Positions 37,865 through 48,176 of a stretch of 64,000 nucleotides of DNA are shown in pieces. Numbering within the stretch: the stretch's first letter is position 1; each line of letters begins with the position of its first letter. This DNA comes from Spirodela intermedia (Eukaryota > Streptophyta > Magnoliopsida > Alismatales > Araceae): contig LR746267.1 in assembly GCA_902729315.2 (NCBI GenBank), forward strand, positions 6,078,424 to 6,142,423, written 5' to 3'. A program made the translations under genes and the position numbers. The notes below the pieces were generated by a model, which was not told the DNA's origin, ran no database searches, and worked only from the letters and a program-made list of their open reading frames with translations.

Positions 37865-38988
37865 GACTATCGCTGCTGGGAAGACTCATTGGGATGCCCC
37901 TGTGCATCTTCGTCTCTCTCCTTAGAAACTTTCAACAGGAGCATGCTTTCGTCAACATCGTCCAGAAGCTCCTCCAAAATCAGAACATGCTCACGCCGGC
38001 GAGGTACAGCTATCCTGAGATTCTTATCATCACCAATCACTTTGAGAAGAAACTGGGACAGGGTGGCTTTGGTTCCGTCTTCCTAGTTAAACTTCCCCCG
38101 GGGTACCTGGTGGCAGTGAAGTTGTTCAATGACTCGAAGTTCAACGGTGAAGACTTCATCAATGAAGTGTCCACCATTGGTCGGATTCACCACATCAACG
38201 TGATGCGACTCATCTGATACTGCTCAGAAGGACGGAGGCGAGCTCTAGTTTACGAGTACATGCCAAATGGCTCACTGGATAAGTACGTCTGTCCAGGGAA
38301 GGACACGGGGCCCTCACTCACATGGGAGAAGCTGAATGAGATAGCACTGGGCGTAGCTCGAAGAGTGGAATATCTCCATCGAGGCTGCGACATGTGCATT
38401 CTGCACTTCGACATCAAGCCCCACAATATCCTTCTCGATCATGACTTCACTCCCAAGGTTGCCGATTTCGGCCTTGCGAAGTTGTACCCTAAGGAGCAGA
38501 GCTTAGTGTCCGTGAGTGCTGCGAGAGGAACGATGGGCTACATTGCCCCAGAGCTCGTCTCCAGGGACTTCGGGCAAATATCCTACAAGTCGGATGTGTA
38601 TAGTTTCGGGATGCTGCTGTTAGAGGTAGCTGGTGCAATAAAGAACTTGGAAGCGGTCACAGGGAAGTCCAGTGAAGCGTACTTTCCGGATTGGGTATAC
38701 GATCGTCTGACGGAGGAACGAGAACTAGAAGATGGTGTCGACGGGAAGATGGGTGAAATAGAGAGGACGCTGTACATCGTGGGGCTTTGGTGCATTCAGA
38801 TGAACCCCTCGGATCGTCCCTCCATGAGCAGCGTCGTGGAGATGCTGGAAGCAAGAACACCGGACCTAAAAATGCCCGCCAAACCATTCTTCCCTTCGTC
38901 TGAGAATTCGTTCGCTGGAGGATCTACCGTTGATTCCTTTTCAGCGGAATTGCCATCAATGTCGGAGGAAGGAAGTTCCAACATGTAG
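37865..38988 (+). pseudogene. LRK10-like receptor kinase, kinase exon with one nonsense codon (copy 3)
   Basis: This reads as the second exon of an LRK10-like receptor kinase, with acceptor TTTTTGTAG at 37864. A short hydrophobic segment (LIGMPLCIFVSLL) is followed by juxtamembrane sequence and a kinase domain: GQGGFGSVF, VAVKLF with the ATP-site Lys, EYMPNGSLDKYV, LHFDIKPHNILLD (a non-RD catalytic loop typical of this family), VADFGLAKLYP, GTMGYIAPEL and a C-tail ending SSNM. The only lesion is TGA at 38215-38217, where relatives have Gly in RLIGFC or RLIGYC. Downstream the frame is open for 257 codons with all catalytic residues. There is no ectodomain exon; a copia LTR lies just upstream. 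An alternative reading is translation from an internal ATG at 38260, which would lack the glycine loop. Confidence 0.85.
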
Positions 38989-39335
38989 AATGCACTGTTT
39001 CCAGCACACCTTTGGATCTGTTCCCTCGTCTTAGGCAGATGGTCTGCATTAGCACTGTTTCGCATCAAAGTTTGTACCGGTTCATCTCAGCTCTCTCTAT
39101 GCTGTAAAATAAGATAAGAACATTCAGCTCCTTTCAGGGCCGCTTTGATTTCATCAGGCCAATGAAAACCTTTTTTACTCCTAATTACTTTCTTATACGC
39201 AATCTTTATTTTTTGAAAGCTTTTTTGTAACCTAAAAAGGACCCAGAACAGGAGGAAAACATGAGACTACGCTCTTGGAGAACAGTAATAACTTACTATT
39301 GGAGCAGCGAGGATGTGGAATGAGAGATGCCTACG
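38989..39335 (+). pseudogene. Kinase 3' flank followed by a small LBD gene fragment
   Basis: 38989-39220 resembles 42080-42240 (shared CATCAAAGTTT, and TTCTTATACGCAATCTT versus TCCTTATATTCAATCTC). It is followed at 39236-39330 by a decayed piece of the LBD locus: CAGAACAGGA..AAACAT as in the LBD intron, then AGTAATAACTTACTATTGGA corresponding to the end of LBD exon 1 at about 26851-26885. It is in the same orientation relative to the kinase as the larger LBD fragment at 42.2 kb. Confidence 0.6.
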
Positions 39336-39739
39336 CTAATCTTAGAGAAATAACCTAATTGACTCTCACTTTAGTTTATAGTGAAAGAAAGTTGACTAAG
39401 ACAAGAGTGACTATTTTCTTTCAAGAATTGAAACGGATTGGGTCGATGCGATTAAGAAATTCTCAGAAAAATTTGAGTGGTCAACTGACAAGAGTGACAA
39501 GAGTCGACTCGCTGCATATTAAGTGGGTTTTCTGTCTACACTCATTACTAGTTATGGGAATAAGTGGACTTATCTAAGAATCGCATAATGACAGATTTGC
39601 AAGATAATATACTAAATGAACAAAAATGTTTATAACCTTGTTTCGGAAATGGACGAATGGCAGTGGAGGAGCACGCGTAGAAGGTGGCCCCTTGACAGAA
39701 TATTGGCCATCGACTGAAGCGTGGACCATTGACTTGCTG

Positions 39740-40345
39740 AGCGTCAACTTACTGACTGTTGATTGCGATGACTAATGGAGTCGATCGGTGGTTTGCTCCG
39801 GCGGTGTTAGGTAGTTCACCTGACGGATCCGGGCTAGTTTGGGCCGGCATTTCTAGGCCTGGTCTGGTTGGTGGTTCCACTGGATTGGGTCGGCATATCC
39901 TGGTTGACTCCGACCCGGTAGATCCGGACTGGTTATGGCCGGCGACTCGAGGCCAACTCGTGTCTGACTGAACTGAGCCCGTTCGTTTCTAGTGGTTTAG
40001 GAGTCATGAACCAGTAAGGATTTAACCCGAACCGGTGGGACGAGGACGGGAAATCGTCCGGAACGGGCTATGCGGGCAGCGGGATAGACAGAGGGGCGCC
40101 TGAGCGGCGGGTGATAGTTCCGGCGGTGGAACACCGGTGAGGATGCGTCGGCGCTGGTACAGTAACTATAAATGGGGGCGGCAGGGCTCGCGACGGTGGA
40201 AATGGCTCGAGACGGCGACGAAGACACAAATCGAGACCTAGGTATCGTTGGCGGTGGTGGACGATGGCAGTGGTCGATGGCTGCGGTGGAAACTGCGGTG
40301 GTAGATGGCGACGGTGGTGGATGGTGGATGGACTGAGGAGGGAGA
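39740..40345. repeat. GC-rich island ending in a GGTGG-type minisatellite
   Basis: A sharply GC-rich block in AT-rich surroundings. Its right part (about 40225-40335) is built of degenerate GGTGG, CGGTGG and GATGG units. The ORFs here are repeat-driven. It could be part of an unrecognised transposon; no termini were identified. Confidence 0.6.
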
Positions 40346-41412
40346 ATGATCATGTTCGTAGTAAAATATCTTTACAAAGTCTGGTCGTTAGAAGTTCAAG
40401 CCTACTCCGTGCATTAAACTGTAATGTTTGGTTGTTCATAACAAGCAAAAGCACTATACCTCAATGTTTAGTTGGAAACTTATATTACAACTCGTATAAT
40501 ATACATGATGAAGAAACTAATCTAATTCTTGTCAGTTCAAAGTTCTTATCTATGGACTGAATGAAAATCTATAATATCTAATGATTATAACCTAGAACCC
40601 ACAATCAAAAAAATATTGAGACATTGATGTTTAGTTTAACCTTCGTTTAAACTTTGAGTGCTCCCCATCATCAAAACAAATATTCAACATGAGGTAAGCC
40701 CATAGCCCTTATTATGTCTTTCGTCTAAAGTTTCATTGACCACTAGAGCAACTAGACTAATAGCTGTTTGGTTAACTTGGTCAACTCATTTGAGAGGTCC
40801 TCCCCAACCTTTCCCCTCCCCTTTTGTTTTATTTGGCTGGTTTTAGCTAGGAAACCAGCCCTTTCCCTTTGTGAAGCAGATGTTAAGAGGGGGCTCAGAG
40901 AGAGAGGGAATTTACTACTGTATTTTGTTCCTCATTTCAGTGGAAATTTTATTCTTTCAATGGTTGAGAAAATGCGTCAATCTTTTTGTACCACATTAAA
41001 TCGTGGTGCCGTTTTCTTCTCATTTATTCTTCCCTTTATCATTTATTACGTTGTGGACATTATTAATTTATGATCCTTCCGCCGCCATAGCAGGCAAAAT
41101 TATTCAGGCCCATTAACCCAACAATATTCTCTACTCACTATAATATTAATAACTTGAGGCGCACTAGTTCCCGGTTTTGCGCTGATCATGCTCATATTTT
41201 ACATTAAAATTTGGTAAGGCTCTAGGGGTTGTGGAACTTTTATTCTTCCTTTGCATTGTGCAAATAACGCATTTAATAAGTACCATCGATATAAGATCAA
41301 TGAAATGGGGCTTACCAGTTCAAACTTTCTCGTTGACTATTCTCATCTTTTATATGAAACTTGATGTGGCACTAGGTGTTATGGGCCTCATCTTCTTCCT
41401 TTGCATTGCGCC
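40346..41412. other. Non-coding spacer and receptor-kinase upstream copy
   Basis: 40.35-40.75 kb is AT-rich with no gene seen. From about 40.9 kb it matches the region 33.72-34.08 kb and continues to the ectodomain start codon at 41413, so it is probably the ancestral promoter and leader of these receptor kinases. Confidence 0.55.
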
Positions 41413-41889
41413 ATGTCTTCCCTCCTCTGCATCCTTCTCCTTTGTGTGGGGATGGTGGCTGTGCAGGCCTCGCCTATGCCAGACGTCGCCTTCTTCAGGG
41501 AGTTCCCGCCATCCAGAAGCAGTGCTCACGGCCCGGAAATCAGATACCCTCTCCGGATCAATACTAGATCCCCTTTATGTCGTGCAGTTGCTCCGAAACT
41601 CTATTGTCCCGATAATGACACCGCTGTCCAGGATTTATCAGTGGGAAATTTCGAAGTGACGGGAGTCGACTACACTTCTCTAGAGCTAACAATCAACGTC
41701 GAACACCTCTGGAAGAAACAACCGCCGGGGGCGTGGAAGACAGACCCCTCCTCGCAACAACACACGGAAAGAGGCAGAGAGCAAAAAAACAGCTCCCAAA
41801 CGTTCTCTGTTAATCATCCTCCTTACTTCCCTCAATGTCACCGCCAATGGGGCGATGAAGCAGCAGGTGTCAGCCCTCGCAGGATTTAG
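41413..41889 (+). pseudogene. LRK10-like receptor ectodomain fragment (signal peptide plus partial GUB_WAK domain)
   Basis: An open frame of 158 codons. It starts with a signal peptide (MSSLLCILLLCVGMVAVQAS) and then the start of a galacturonan-binding GUB_WAK-type domain: SAHGPEIRYPLRI, LYCPDND, FEVTGVDYTSLELTI. This is the extracellular half expected upstream of a kinase like the one at 38 kb. Two cysteines usual in the first motif (C..S.C..HGP) are replaced by Phe and Ser. From about residue 95 the sequence (KKQPPGAWK onward) no longer resembles the family and is probably intron or rearranged DNA. No kinase exon follows; 42080-42240 already matches kinase 3' flank. It could still be expressed as a secreted fragment, but a broken gene is more likely. 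Confidence 0.68.
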
Positions 41890-42239
41890 TTTGGTGTGCC
41901 TGCTGAGGCCGCCTAGCAAGTTCTTCAGAGGTCGGGCAGGGGCAGATGGTGACCGTCCCACTATAGCTTATGCATTACATCTTTCGATTTCACTGACACT
42001 GCTGGGAGATTCCCGTAGATCAAAATATCTTGCTTCGGCTCAAAAAAGGGCTTACTGCTTGACTCTTACCGTATAGCTCAAATCACGTGCTTCAAAACCC
42101 GCTTGCATTATCATTATTTCACATCAAAGTTTTTAAAATAAGTAGACAGTTAGCGGCTTTTATGCGATTTAATATCTGGCCTTTTAAACTTCTAAGTACT
42201 TCCTTATATTCAATCTCCATTGTTGAAAACCTTCTCCTA

Positions 42240-42750
42240 TTTTCTAGGTGACGACCCTGCCGCAAGTGCTGCATCTGCACGGCGGAAGCCTCGCGTGCAA
42301 CGATGCCACCTGCAAGAAGCAGAACGGGAGAAAACAGGAGAAAAACATGAGATAGGTACATAGATTGAGAGATCGATGTAGGGAGTAAGCGAGCGGGAGA
42401 GAGAGAGAGAGAGAGAGAGAGCGGAGGGAGAGCAGTAGTAACCTGCTTCTGAAGCGCGAAGATGGTGGATATGCAGCCGTAGACGGGGTCTGACAGACAG
42501 GATTGCGCCTCATAGCAGATTGTGGCTACGGCCTCTCCACGGCGTGCCCAGCCGGTTGCCCAGCGGGGCGTCCTCGGGTACCTGATATTCGTTCCCCGTA
42601 ACGTGTGCCCTAAGAGATAGGAGGAGCGTGAACGCTGACGGAGCTCGTGTTAGCCGATCCTTAAGAGCAAGAGCACGCTACTCTTGGATGGAGGTAGTCA
42701 CATGCAAGACAAGCATGGCCTGTTTCTCAAGAGCTCTACTCCACCTCTCA
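42240..42750 (-). pseudogene. Truncated LBD gene copy lacking the zinc motif
   Basis: On the minus strand, pieces of the LBD locus occur in order. First is the upstream region (GGAGCTCGTGTTAGCC, matching near 27329-27345). Then come the exon 1 start region (CAGCGGGGCGTCCTC equivalent), a deletion removing the CX2CX6CX3C zinc motif and GAS block, the exon 1 end (DPVYGC/LALQ equivalent near 42440-42500), an intron with a GA run, and the exon 2 start (VASLHARL near 42290). The deletion and frame damage exclude a working protein. Confidence 0.82.
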
Positions 42751-44061
42751 CTTCCACAAGTTCTATAAATACCCAGCTGATGGAAGTTGAAAAACTTCTC
42801 TAAGGGAGAGAAGTTGAGACATAAAAAGCTTTGTGAAAAGAACAAACACCTGGGTGAAATTTATGATGAAAGGCCCTCCATTATTGGAAATTTGTCATTA
42901 TTTAATAATTTCTTCATAGAGTAATTGGCTTGGATAAAATTTTGTGACGATAAGGCCATCAACATTATCATCTTTTAGAAATATATTTATTTTACTAACT
43001 AAAAAATGAGCATTACTTGGTTTTCATTCATCTTATTTTTTTCTACTGTTTATGAAAATTTTCTTACCTAAAAATGCCACTTCCTTTCTTCATGCCTTTC
43101 ATGTTGATCGGTAAATAATTTTTACTTGATTGATTCTTTCAATGCATGATATGGTATATACTATACAGGGAACATTTTTTTGTCCTGAAATTTATGTCAA
43201 TAAGGTATCTAGTTTACAATTCCGTCATTTTTTAGTAATATATTCATCTCATTAACTAAAAAAATCAATGCTAGTTTTCATTCATCTAATATTTTTCTTT
43301 GTTTATGACTTTTGTATTAGCTAAAATGCTACTTCCTTTCCTCACAACTCTACACAACATTTATCGATCACATGGTAAATATAGCGTTCAAGAGGATGGT
43401 GAATTTAGTGAAATATGTTGAGCAGTAACAAAATTTTCTTGGTTGATTCTTTAAATGCATGTCACAGTACATACAGGGAACATTTTAACAAAATGAATTC
43501 TAGGAAACGTATTAATAAAAAATTTAAGCAATCTAATACCACAAAATCTCGAAAATTTCTTAATTAATGACATACAAAAGGGCCATTGCTATGTTAAATG
43601 ATAGGATTCATGTGAGGGAGAGAGATCAGAAATAATGGAGGTGTTCCCTCCTTTAAAATTATCACTAGATGATTAATTCCCTCATTATCAGAAACATTTG
43701 CATTCCCTCGTTATATCAGAGAAAAATAATACAATATTTCTGGTATACCTGAGAAGACAAAAAAGGCATACCAGTTCTACCTCCATTCAAATATCTAAAT
43801 AACATTTGGCAGGAAACAATGAATTTGAGTGTCACTGATGTTTGACTCAGAAAAATATATAAAATGCACCGTTCTATTTCATAAATTAATTATATAAAAA
43901 ATCGAAGCTCGAACTACTACTACTACGACGAGAGAGAGAGAGAGGATGTATGTCGTTCAGACGCGCAAATAGATCATTTTATTATTATTCTTATGAGAAG
44001 ATGACAAATCCCGACCCAAGAACGAAACTCAGGATTTGTTAAGCGCCTCAGCGACCGCTGG
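42751..44061. other. AT-rich spacer related to 27.8-28.45 kb
   Basis: 42.8-43.7 kb is a diverged copy of LBD-upstream DNA, extending the LBD segmental duplication. A short GA run is at 43927-43943. The last ~100 bases are 3' UTR of the peptide gene that ends at 44062. No other gene seen. Confidence 0.55.
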
Positions 44062-45523
44062 CTATCCATTATGTGTGCAGTGTGCTTCGCAGTCCTCCCT
44101 CCTATGGTCGCAAGGTGAATGTCCTTGGCAGCAGTAACAGTCTTGACCACCCTCGCAACGCGCCCTAAAGCACAGAGTTATGTGGATATTGCTCACTCTA
44201 TCGTCTAACATCTTGCGCGGCAACAAGCTTGGCCCTTCAGCTTTGAGATCTGCTTAGAGATGGTTACAAAACAGAAAAAACACTTCACGTGATATCTTTT
44301 GATGTAAACACTTGAATATGTCTGTCAAATTCTGGCTGGTATCATACATTTATGAGATCGATCCGCGACAGTTCTGGAACAAGTTTCTGCAAATCTGCCA
44401 TAACTAGGCTAAGTGGACGAATGTACCAACTAATCTTGCCAGCCTACTGGAAAATAAAGATAACGTCTGATTTCCTAATTTATGCGCGAGTGACCCCGGT
44501 CTCCTGCCTCATTCGAGTCTGAAAACGGTGATAGAGTGACACTGTAATCACTTAAGTGGTCACCCATGGTGTAACCAAATTTAATGGTCATAAATGACTA
44601 TTTTGGGCTCAGGTTTATTTCACTAGAAAGTTATACCTAAATAATGTCCATGATGTAAAGAAATATGTGATATCCATGGATGCTCTCAGGTCCCTTTTGT
44701 GATCGGTAGTTGGCTTAAACGAGACTTACGTCGCGAGGCAAAAACGAGGAAAGGGCGGAGAGGTTGATGGGGCTTTCGTTGATGGTGTGGCGATCTTAAT
44801 GATTTTCTCATGGTAACATCAGTACAAATGAAGGATTATGAAAATAAAAATTATTTTTTTAAGAATCAATTATTATATGGAAGTTTGCTAAATTCTCACG
44901 CCAAATGACAAATCCTTATCAAGAAACAACTGAGTACCCGTCCTGTACAAACCTTCAATTATTGAAGGAGTTGCGGAGGGGAAAGTTGGGGTGATGAAGA
45001 GAGCGGACAAGAAAGAGGGAGGGAGAACTGGGGGGATCACCAGGAGGACCATCATGACAACATCATTAATGGTATCCGATATCTGAAAATATCGGGTACA
45101 ATTAAGAAATTTCGGTTAAAATTTCTAACAAAGATGCTAGCTTTCAGTCAAAGGAGAAAACAGTGAGACCATTGAAAAGGATAAACATGATAGTTTCAAA
45201 GGTTGTGACGAACCTCTGAACATCTGTTCCTTCTGCTAGCATTATATGCTAGAAAAATCTTAATTGTGATCATATTTACATTCAATAACACATCTTACCA
45301 CCGGAAATCATCATTATCAGTTCAACACATCGTAACAATTTTCAAAATCATCACCGATGATGTGGAATACGAGAACTATCCGAGTTATATATTAGTAGAT
45401 ACCTTGCAAAATAAAAGCGAGAAGGGAAAGAAAATCAGGCGATAACTCACCCTCGCCAGAAGCCAATTGAATAAACAGCAGCAAAATAAGGATGCTGAAT
45501 CCTAGCCTGTGAACTGTCTCCAT
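44062..45523 (-). CDS. ESF1: Secreted 8-cysteine peptide, EMBRYO SURROUNDING FACTOR 1/MEG type (2 exons, 86 aa)
   Basis: Exon 1 (45523-45451) encodes METVHRLGF and a strongly hydrophobic signal peptide core ILILLLFIQLASG. The donor is GTGAGT. Exon 2 (44249-44062) follows a pyrimidine-rich acceptor ending CTCTAAGCAG, and the phases match (1 + 2). The mature part has a short pro-region (LLPRKMLDDRVSN) and then the cysteine domain IHITLCFRARCEGGQDCYCC with C later at residues 71, 78 and 82. The order C-x4-C-x5-C-x-CC-x5-C-x6-C-x3-C, with a central CYCC, is that of the ESF1/MEG family, which acts in endosperm or embryo-surrounding tissue to signal to the embryo. A TATA element (ATTTATAAAA, 45580-45571) lies about 50 bases before the start codon. 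Both exons are too short for simple ORF scans. The family call is by cysteine pattern; another defensin-like group is the alternative. Confidence 0.78.
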
Positions 45524-45570
45524 GGTTCTCCAGTTCAGGCTCCACCAGCACATTCAGAACGCTATCTGCC

Positions 45571-45580
45571 TTTTATAAAT
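45571..45580 (-). promoter_or_regulatory. TATA box of the cysteine-rich peptide gene
   Basis: The minus-strand sequence ATTTATAAAA lies about 50 bases upstream of the ATG at 45523. This implies a very short 5' leader, as is common for plant peptide genes. Confidence 0.6.
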
Positions 45581-45957
45581 GCTAGGTACCCTGACCATGA
45601 ACCGATTCCCCTCATTAACACCAGATAAATTTTGAGGATACGGTATCCCTAAAATCGCTCCAAAATATTGATCCACGGTAAATGGCCATAAATCTTTGGT
45701 GATGCGTATCTAACCGTCATAAATGGAAAAAAACAATGGGGATTTACAGCTACCATCCATATACAACAAAAATTATCCTCGTTTGTCTCACTGAGGCCAG
45801 GTGATATACCATCGATTGGGATTCATGTGAGATCTACTACTGTTCCTATGAATCAAGGTAGTTGTTTTAGTTTTATTTCCGTCCAATTGATATACGACAT
45901 GTTTCTTTCACGAATATTTAAGAAGAGATGGCAGTGTTCCTTGACAGTCGAGGATAT

Positions 45958-45959
<2 letters not shown>

Positions 45960-45990
<31 letters not shown>
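45960..45990. repeat. (CT)15 microsatellite
   Basis: An uninterrupted CT dinucleotide run about 440 bases upstream of the peptide gene start, on its promoter side. Confidence 0.97.
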
Positions 45991-45993
<3 letters not shown>

Positions 45994-47849
45994 CTCAGAC
46001 AAATCCACGCGCACAAACACCGCCATTTCCATCAATAACCCTTGTGCTTCTGGTCATGATGGTGACGTTTTATTCTTGAAAAGTAACAGCTTACACGAGA
46101 CCTTGATCCATCTCTACCGTCAAGTCATCAGTAGAGGAATAAACAGGTAGCTATTTTGACTCGTTATCAAGGAGACTCATTTCATCACCCTAGTCACTTC
46201 CATCATCTGCGGTTCCCATTGATAATCCTTTTACAAAAATTACTCTCAATGGAAATCTACAAGTTTTATGTCTTCGTAGCATTTTTTTAGAGAAAGGCAA
46301 GGTTATTAGGATTGTGTGATGTAATGTTTTCAATATTTTTACCTTCTTAGGCTATTAATACTATAGGACCGTATTATGAGTGCTCTGCAAGAAGGGAAAG
46401 TTACATATTGGGCCGCCAACTAATCTCCTCTAGCTTGATGAGTCAAGATCAGCTTTAGGATAAAAAGTAATCACTATAGAAAATAAAGGGACAGATGTTC
46501 TTAAAATTTTGGCCCATTGCTTCCTTTGCAATTAATCCTCAGGCGCAATTTTGAGGAAGCTTCTTAAAAATTTATGTAGTGAATTATAAAAATTAATTCT
46601 TAGATTAGGTGGTTTTTCAGGAATTTTTAGGCTTTAACATTCACAAAAGTCCTATTCACCCTAGTAGCCAAATGCATGGTCTCAACAACTAGTCATAGTT
46701 ACCATAAAAGTTTATTTTTCCTGTCTTTAATTGTAGTGCTACCAATTCTCACAAGATTAGATTTTTTTTCTATAGATGGTTAACACAAATCTGGCAAGTA
46801 ATAACATGGAAAACAAGTGTAACTACTAAATGTAGCATGTCAACTCACTTCATTGAATGCTGATAATATCAAGCCATTTTCATTCAAAGTAATTCTGACT
46901 ACACAAGCAAATTTAACAATTACTTAAATGATTATAAATTTAAAAAACTGATGATCTTGATGATTTTGGGCAAATAATGACTTAAGTCAACATTTCCACC
47001 AACTTATTGAAAGTAATATTTCTGAAAATAAATAATTTTATAATAAATCAATCGTTAGGACCTATTTGAAAACTCTTTGAATGACTTTTTACTGGAGTGT
47101 ATGATATTGATTGTAATTGCTTGAACACGAGATTTTTAAATTTCTCGTTTAATCTTTTTATATGCCAATATTTGTTTCAACTTTTTAGGATCTTATATCG
47201 TGTCAGCTCATTTTACAATGCCATGTCAGCTATATTTTTTGTCCCTAAAGATTTGATCAACACATTTCTCTGTCCTCGTCTTTTTATTGAAACCTTGGGA
47301 ATCAACACTCTTTCTATCTCCTTTATTTTCCTATAAATATTTGCTTTTGTTTGGATGTGACCATTTTCTATTCTTTTCACTATATAGGGCCTAAAAAGAA
47401 GAATTCGACAACCAGTTGATTAGATATAAACATCTATTTCTCTGCCCAAACATTAGTGTAAGAATAACGTGTGTGGAAAAATTTCCATTTATTTTTTATG
47501 ATTATTTATCTACATCAAATCTTGAGAATACGAGTGATTTAGCTGATCTGATCGAAAGTGAGAACAATGAAATGCCGATTATTACGGATATATCGATGGT
47601 ACTAGTCTTACAAAACATCATAAAACTAGAAAAAAGGGGACGTGCTGAAAAATACCGATGATACACCCAAAGAGAAACATAGAGAGGGAGAATAACGCAT
47701 ATAAAGGCATGGGAGAGACATAGAAGCATTGCTAGAAGCTATAGAATAAACAAAAAGAAAACACACACGCACAGGTGCGAAGAGAAGAAATCACAAGAAA
47801 GCAGTAAAGCACGAAATTAAAGGTGTAGAATCCACATCAACAAGAGATA

Positions 47850-48176
47850 TCACATGCTTTTTATAGGGTGTAAGTTGCATGTCATGTAGCACCTCACTTC
47901 AAAAAACCGCTGCGGGTCTCGTTTAGAATAGAACGGGCAGCGGCAGCGCTCGTTGCAGCGGTGCCTCCCGTAGTTCTTCTTGCCGCAGGGTTTCTCGCAC
48001 AGTAACACCTCCTTGCCCGAGGTCCTGAAGCACTGGGCATCTAGCGCAGTTGGGGGTCTCAGTCGCCAGAGAACTGGCCGGCGGCGGGGGAGCACAACTT
48101 CCATGGCATGAATTCCTGTGCCCAGAGATGTAGAAGTAGCTTGTGAGGACTGATTTGATTGCCTGAGGTGAAGCAT
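47850..48176 (-). CDS. Doubtful cysteine-rich ORF (108 codons)
   Basis: An open frame with a C-terminal half rich in cysteine and basic residues. The spacing is C-x9-C-x3-C-x9-C-x3-C-x-C-x14-C-x3-C, including EKPCGKKNYGRHRCNERCRC. Three CX3C pairs recall alpha-hairpinin or knottin-like peptides, but the match is not specific. The N-terminal half is not hydrophobic, so no signal peptide is visible. I looked for an upstream signal-peptide exon on the minus strand up to 48.5 kb and found none. It may be a gene fragment or chance. It lies divergently 0.6 kb from IAR1. Confidence 0.3.
   Translation of the reverse strand: MLHLRQSNQSSQATSTSLGTGIHAMEVVLPRRRPVLWRLRPPTALDAQCFRTSGKEVLLCEKPCGKKNYGRHRCNERCRCPFYSKRDPQRFFEVRCYMTCNLHPIKSM

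Larger units (their letters stand above)
45524..47849. other. Intergenic, AT-rich
   Basis: Peptide-gene promoter at the left, a (CT)15 microsatellite at 45960-45990, then AT-rich sequence without a gene or transposon I can support. Confidence 0.6.

Noticed and set aside
38215-38217. TGA in the kinase as selenocysteine or programmed readthrough
   Set aside because: Land plants lack selenocysteine insertion, and relatives have Gly here, so a nonsense mutation is the simpler reading.
40201-40345. Gly- or Pro-rich protein coded by the GGTGG minisatellite
   Set aside because: The open frames follow the repeat unit in both strands and lack any non-repetitive coding flank.
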